In this document: positions 5,472 through 6,392 of the stretch, one piece after another
Position numbering within the stretch: the first letter of the stretch is position 1
Layout: each line of letters opens with the position of its first letter
Source: Oligoflexales bacterium
Lineage (GTDB): Bacteria; Bdellovibrionota_B; Oligoflexia; Oligoflexales; CACXFL01
Reading direction: 5' to 3'
Length of the DNA: 6,392 bases
NCBI GenBank assembly: GCA_028282865.1
Contig: JANQHA010000222.1
Span: 1-6,392 of the forward strand
The notes under the pieces: model-generated
Told to the model about the DNA's origin: nothing
What the model saw: only the letters and a program-made list of their open reading frames with translations
The model's database searches: none
Translations under genes and position numbers: made by a program

Positions 5472-6392
5472 CCCTAATGAAATTTTGTATACCTTTGTTT
5501 GTCATGGCTCTGGTCTCTTGCACCACTGTCGACGATGGTTACGATCAAAACGAGCTTCTAGAAGAAGAAACGGACTTTGCGGTCGGTAATTACCAGGCGG
5601 ATAATGATGCTAATAACTACGATGTAACGCAGAACTATGAAGATGGCGACAGTCCTCTTGACCTCGCTGACGGCATGAACTCCAATCAGATCAATAGCGT
5701 TGATGATGAGTTGGGCCCTGTAAACTCTGCGAATGTGGCTGCAGCTGACAATAACGAGATGCTAGAAGATGCTGTATCTGGTAGTGATGCTGCCGTAAAT
5801 GCGCCAATAATACAGCAGGCTCTAATTCAAACTAATGAATCGACAGTCCAAGAGGAATTATTGTTAGAGGATAAAGCACCTGTAGAAGGTACCGCGGCTG
5901 CTAATACCGCTGCACCTGCAGCGGGTGATCCTGCACCTAAAGTCGCGATCACTCGCAGCGAGGTCACGCCCCGCGGCGCCGAAGATCTGATGCCTACGCC
6001 TGGGTCATTGTGGTGGGTAGGGTATGAGTATAAGGAAGATGATGGTCAGCTTCATATAAAAATGATTACTAAAGGACGACCACAGGTTGAGTTTTTGGAC
6101 TACACGGCTGGCTCCGACGTATACACCGTTAGGTTTCACCAGACCAAACTACGCCGAAAGATGCGGCGGGATATCGACTCTAGTGAGTTTAGATCGCCGG
6201 TATCTTATATCGAAATGGTTGAGCGGCCAGAAATTGGCGCGGTGGACGTTGTATTAAGTATGCGTGATCAAATTAACCCTGATATTGCAAATTATGGCGG
6301 TCAGGTTCATCTAAGTTTTAAGCTTGATCAGAAGTACATTCAGAAAAAACCAGCTCAAGACCACGTTGTGTCGTATCCGGTAGAAGCCTTAT
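5468..6392 (+). CDS. pilQ: Probable PilQ secretin N-terminal part: lipoprotein signal plus AMIN domain (incomplete)
   Basis: The frame is open to the right edge, with 308 complete codons visible. The ATG overlaps the pilP stop (ATGA) and follows a strong GAGGAGGGG ribosome site at 4-nt spacing. An in-frame ATG at 5477 would be too far from it. The N-terminus is a lipoprotein signal with lipobox L15-V16-S17-C18 and Thr at +2, which predicts outer-membrane sorting. Residues about 19-165 are a low-complexity linker: first Asp/Glu/Asn-rich, then Ala/Pro-rich (about 137-158). Residues about 193-287 look like an AMIN domain, the beta-fold that binds peptidoglycan at the base of PilQ: LHIKMITKGRP, a V-R-F strand, then a paired block ending VHLSFKL. 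Position after pilP makes PilQ the most likely identity. The secretin domain itself lies beyond the window, so a separate AMIN lipoprotein remains possible. Confidence 0.75.
   Translation, partial: MTLMKFCIPLFVMALVSCTTVDDGYDQNELLEEETDFAVGNYQADNDANNYDVTQNYEDGDSPLDLADGMNSNQINSVDDELGPVNSANVAAADNNEMLEDAVSGSDAAVNAPIIQQALIQTNESTVQEELLLEDKAPVEGTAAANTAAPAAGDPAPKVAITRSEVTPRGAEDLMPTPGSLWWVGYEYKEDDGQLHIKMITKGRPQVEFLDYTAGSDVYTVRFHQTKLRRKMRRDIDSSEFRSPVSYIEMVERPEIGAVDVVLSMRDQINPDIANYGGQVHLSFKLDQKYIQKKPAQDHVVSYPVEAL

Noticed and set aside
1..6392. CRISPR arrays, tRNA or rRNA genes, insertion sequences, defence islands
   Set aside because: I looked for spaced direct repeats, cloverleaf-like structures, terminal inverted repeats and transposase or nuclease motifs and saw none. 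The window is ordinary pilus and metabolic gene content.

Overview
The window looks like chromosomal DNA of a Gram-negative bacterium of intermediate base composition. It is dominated by the start of a type IV pilus alignment-complex operon, pilM-pilN-pilO-pilP-pilQ, at 2315-6392 on the + strand. The Pil proteins are clearly recognisable but diverge from the gammaproteobacterial ones. PilN opens with INLTP instead of INLLPWR, the PilM IPF-type motif is missing, and the divergent ponA gene usual in gammaproteobacteria is absent. Together with a cystathionine beta-synthase carrying a C-terminal CBS pair and an eight-cysteine zinc-ribbon protein, this fits a Bdellovibrionota or other deltaproteobacteria-like lineage better than a classic gammaproteobacterium. 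That placement is a tentative inference.

Layout from left to right. Positions 1-170 (+) hold the C-terminal end of a thioredoxin-fold Dsb-type protein with its Thr-cisPro loop. A 9-bp perfect hairpin (186-216) separates it from the convergent cbs gene (1580-225, -), which encodes a PLP enzyme of transsulfuration. A 138-bp divergent spacer (1581-1718) carries a plausible cbs promoter. A small zinc-ribbon protein of unknown function follows (1719-2084, +). A 230-bp spacer (2085-2314) then holds a weak terminator-like hairpin, a plausible sigma70-type promoter and a compact palindrome just downstream of the predicted transcription start. Finally comes the pil operon, with gaps of 5 and 9 nt and two ATGA stop/start overlaps. 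The last gene runs off the right edge.

The Pil proteins should work together. PilM is a cytoplasmic actin-like ring protein that binds the N-terminal tail of PilN. PilN and PilO are single-pass inner-membrane proteins whose periplasmic domains pair. PilP links them to the outer-membrane secretin PilQ. Here PilP has no lipobox cysteine, while the PilQ-like protein has a textbook lipobox followed by about 150 residues of acidic linker and an AMIN domain. This reverses the usual lipidation pattern and is the most interesting observation in the window. PilO, PilP and PilQ also carry long low-complexity segments. I found no CRISPR array, tRNA, rRNA, insertion sequence or defence system.
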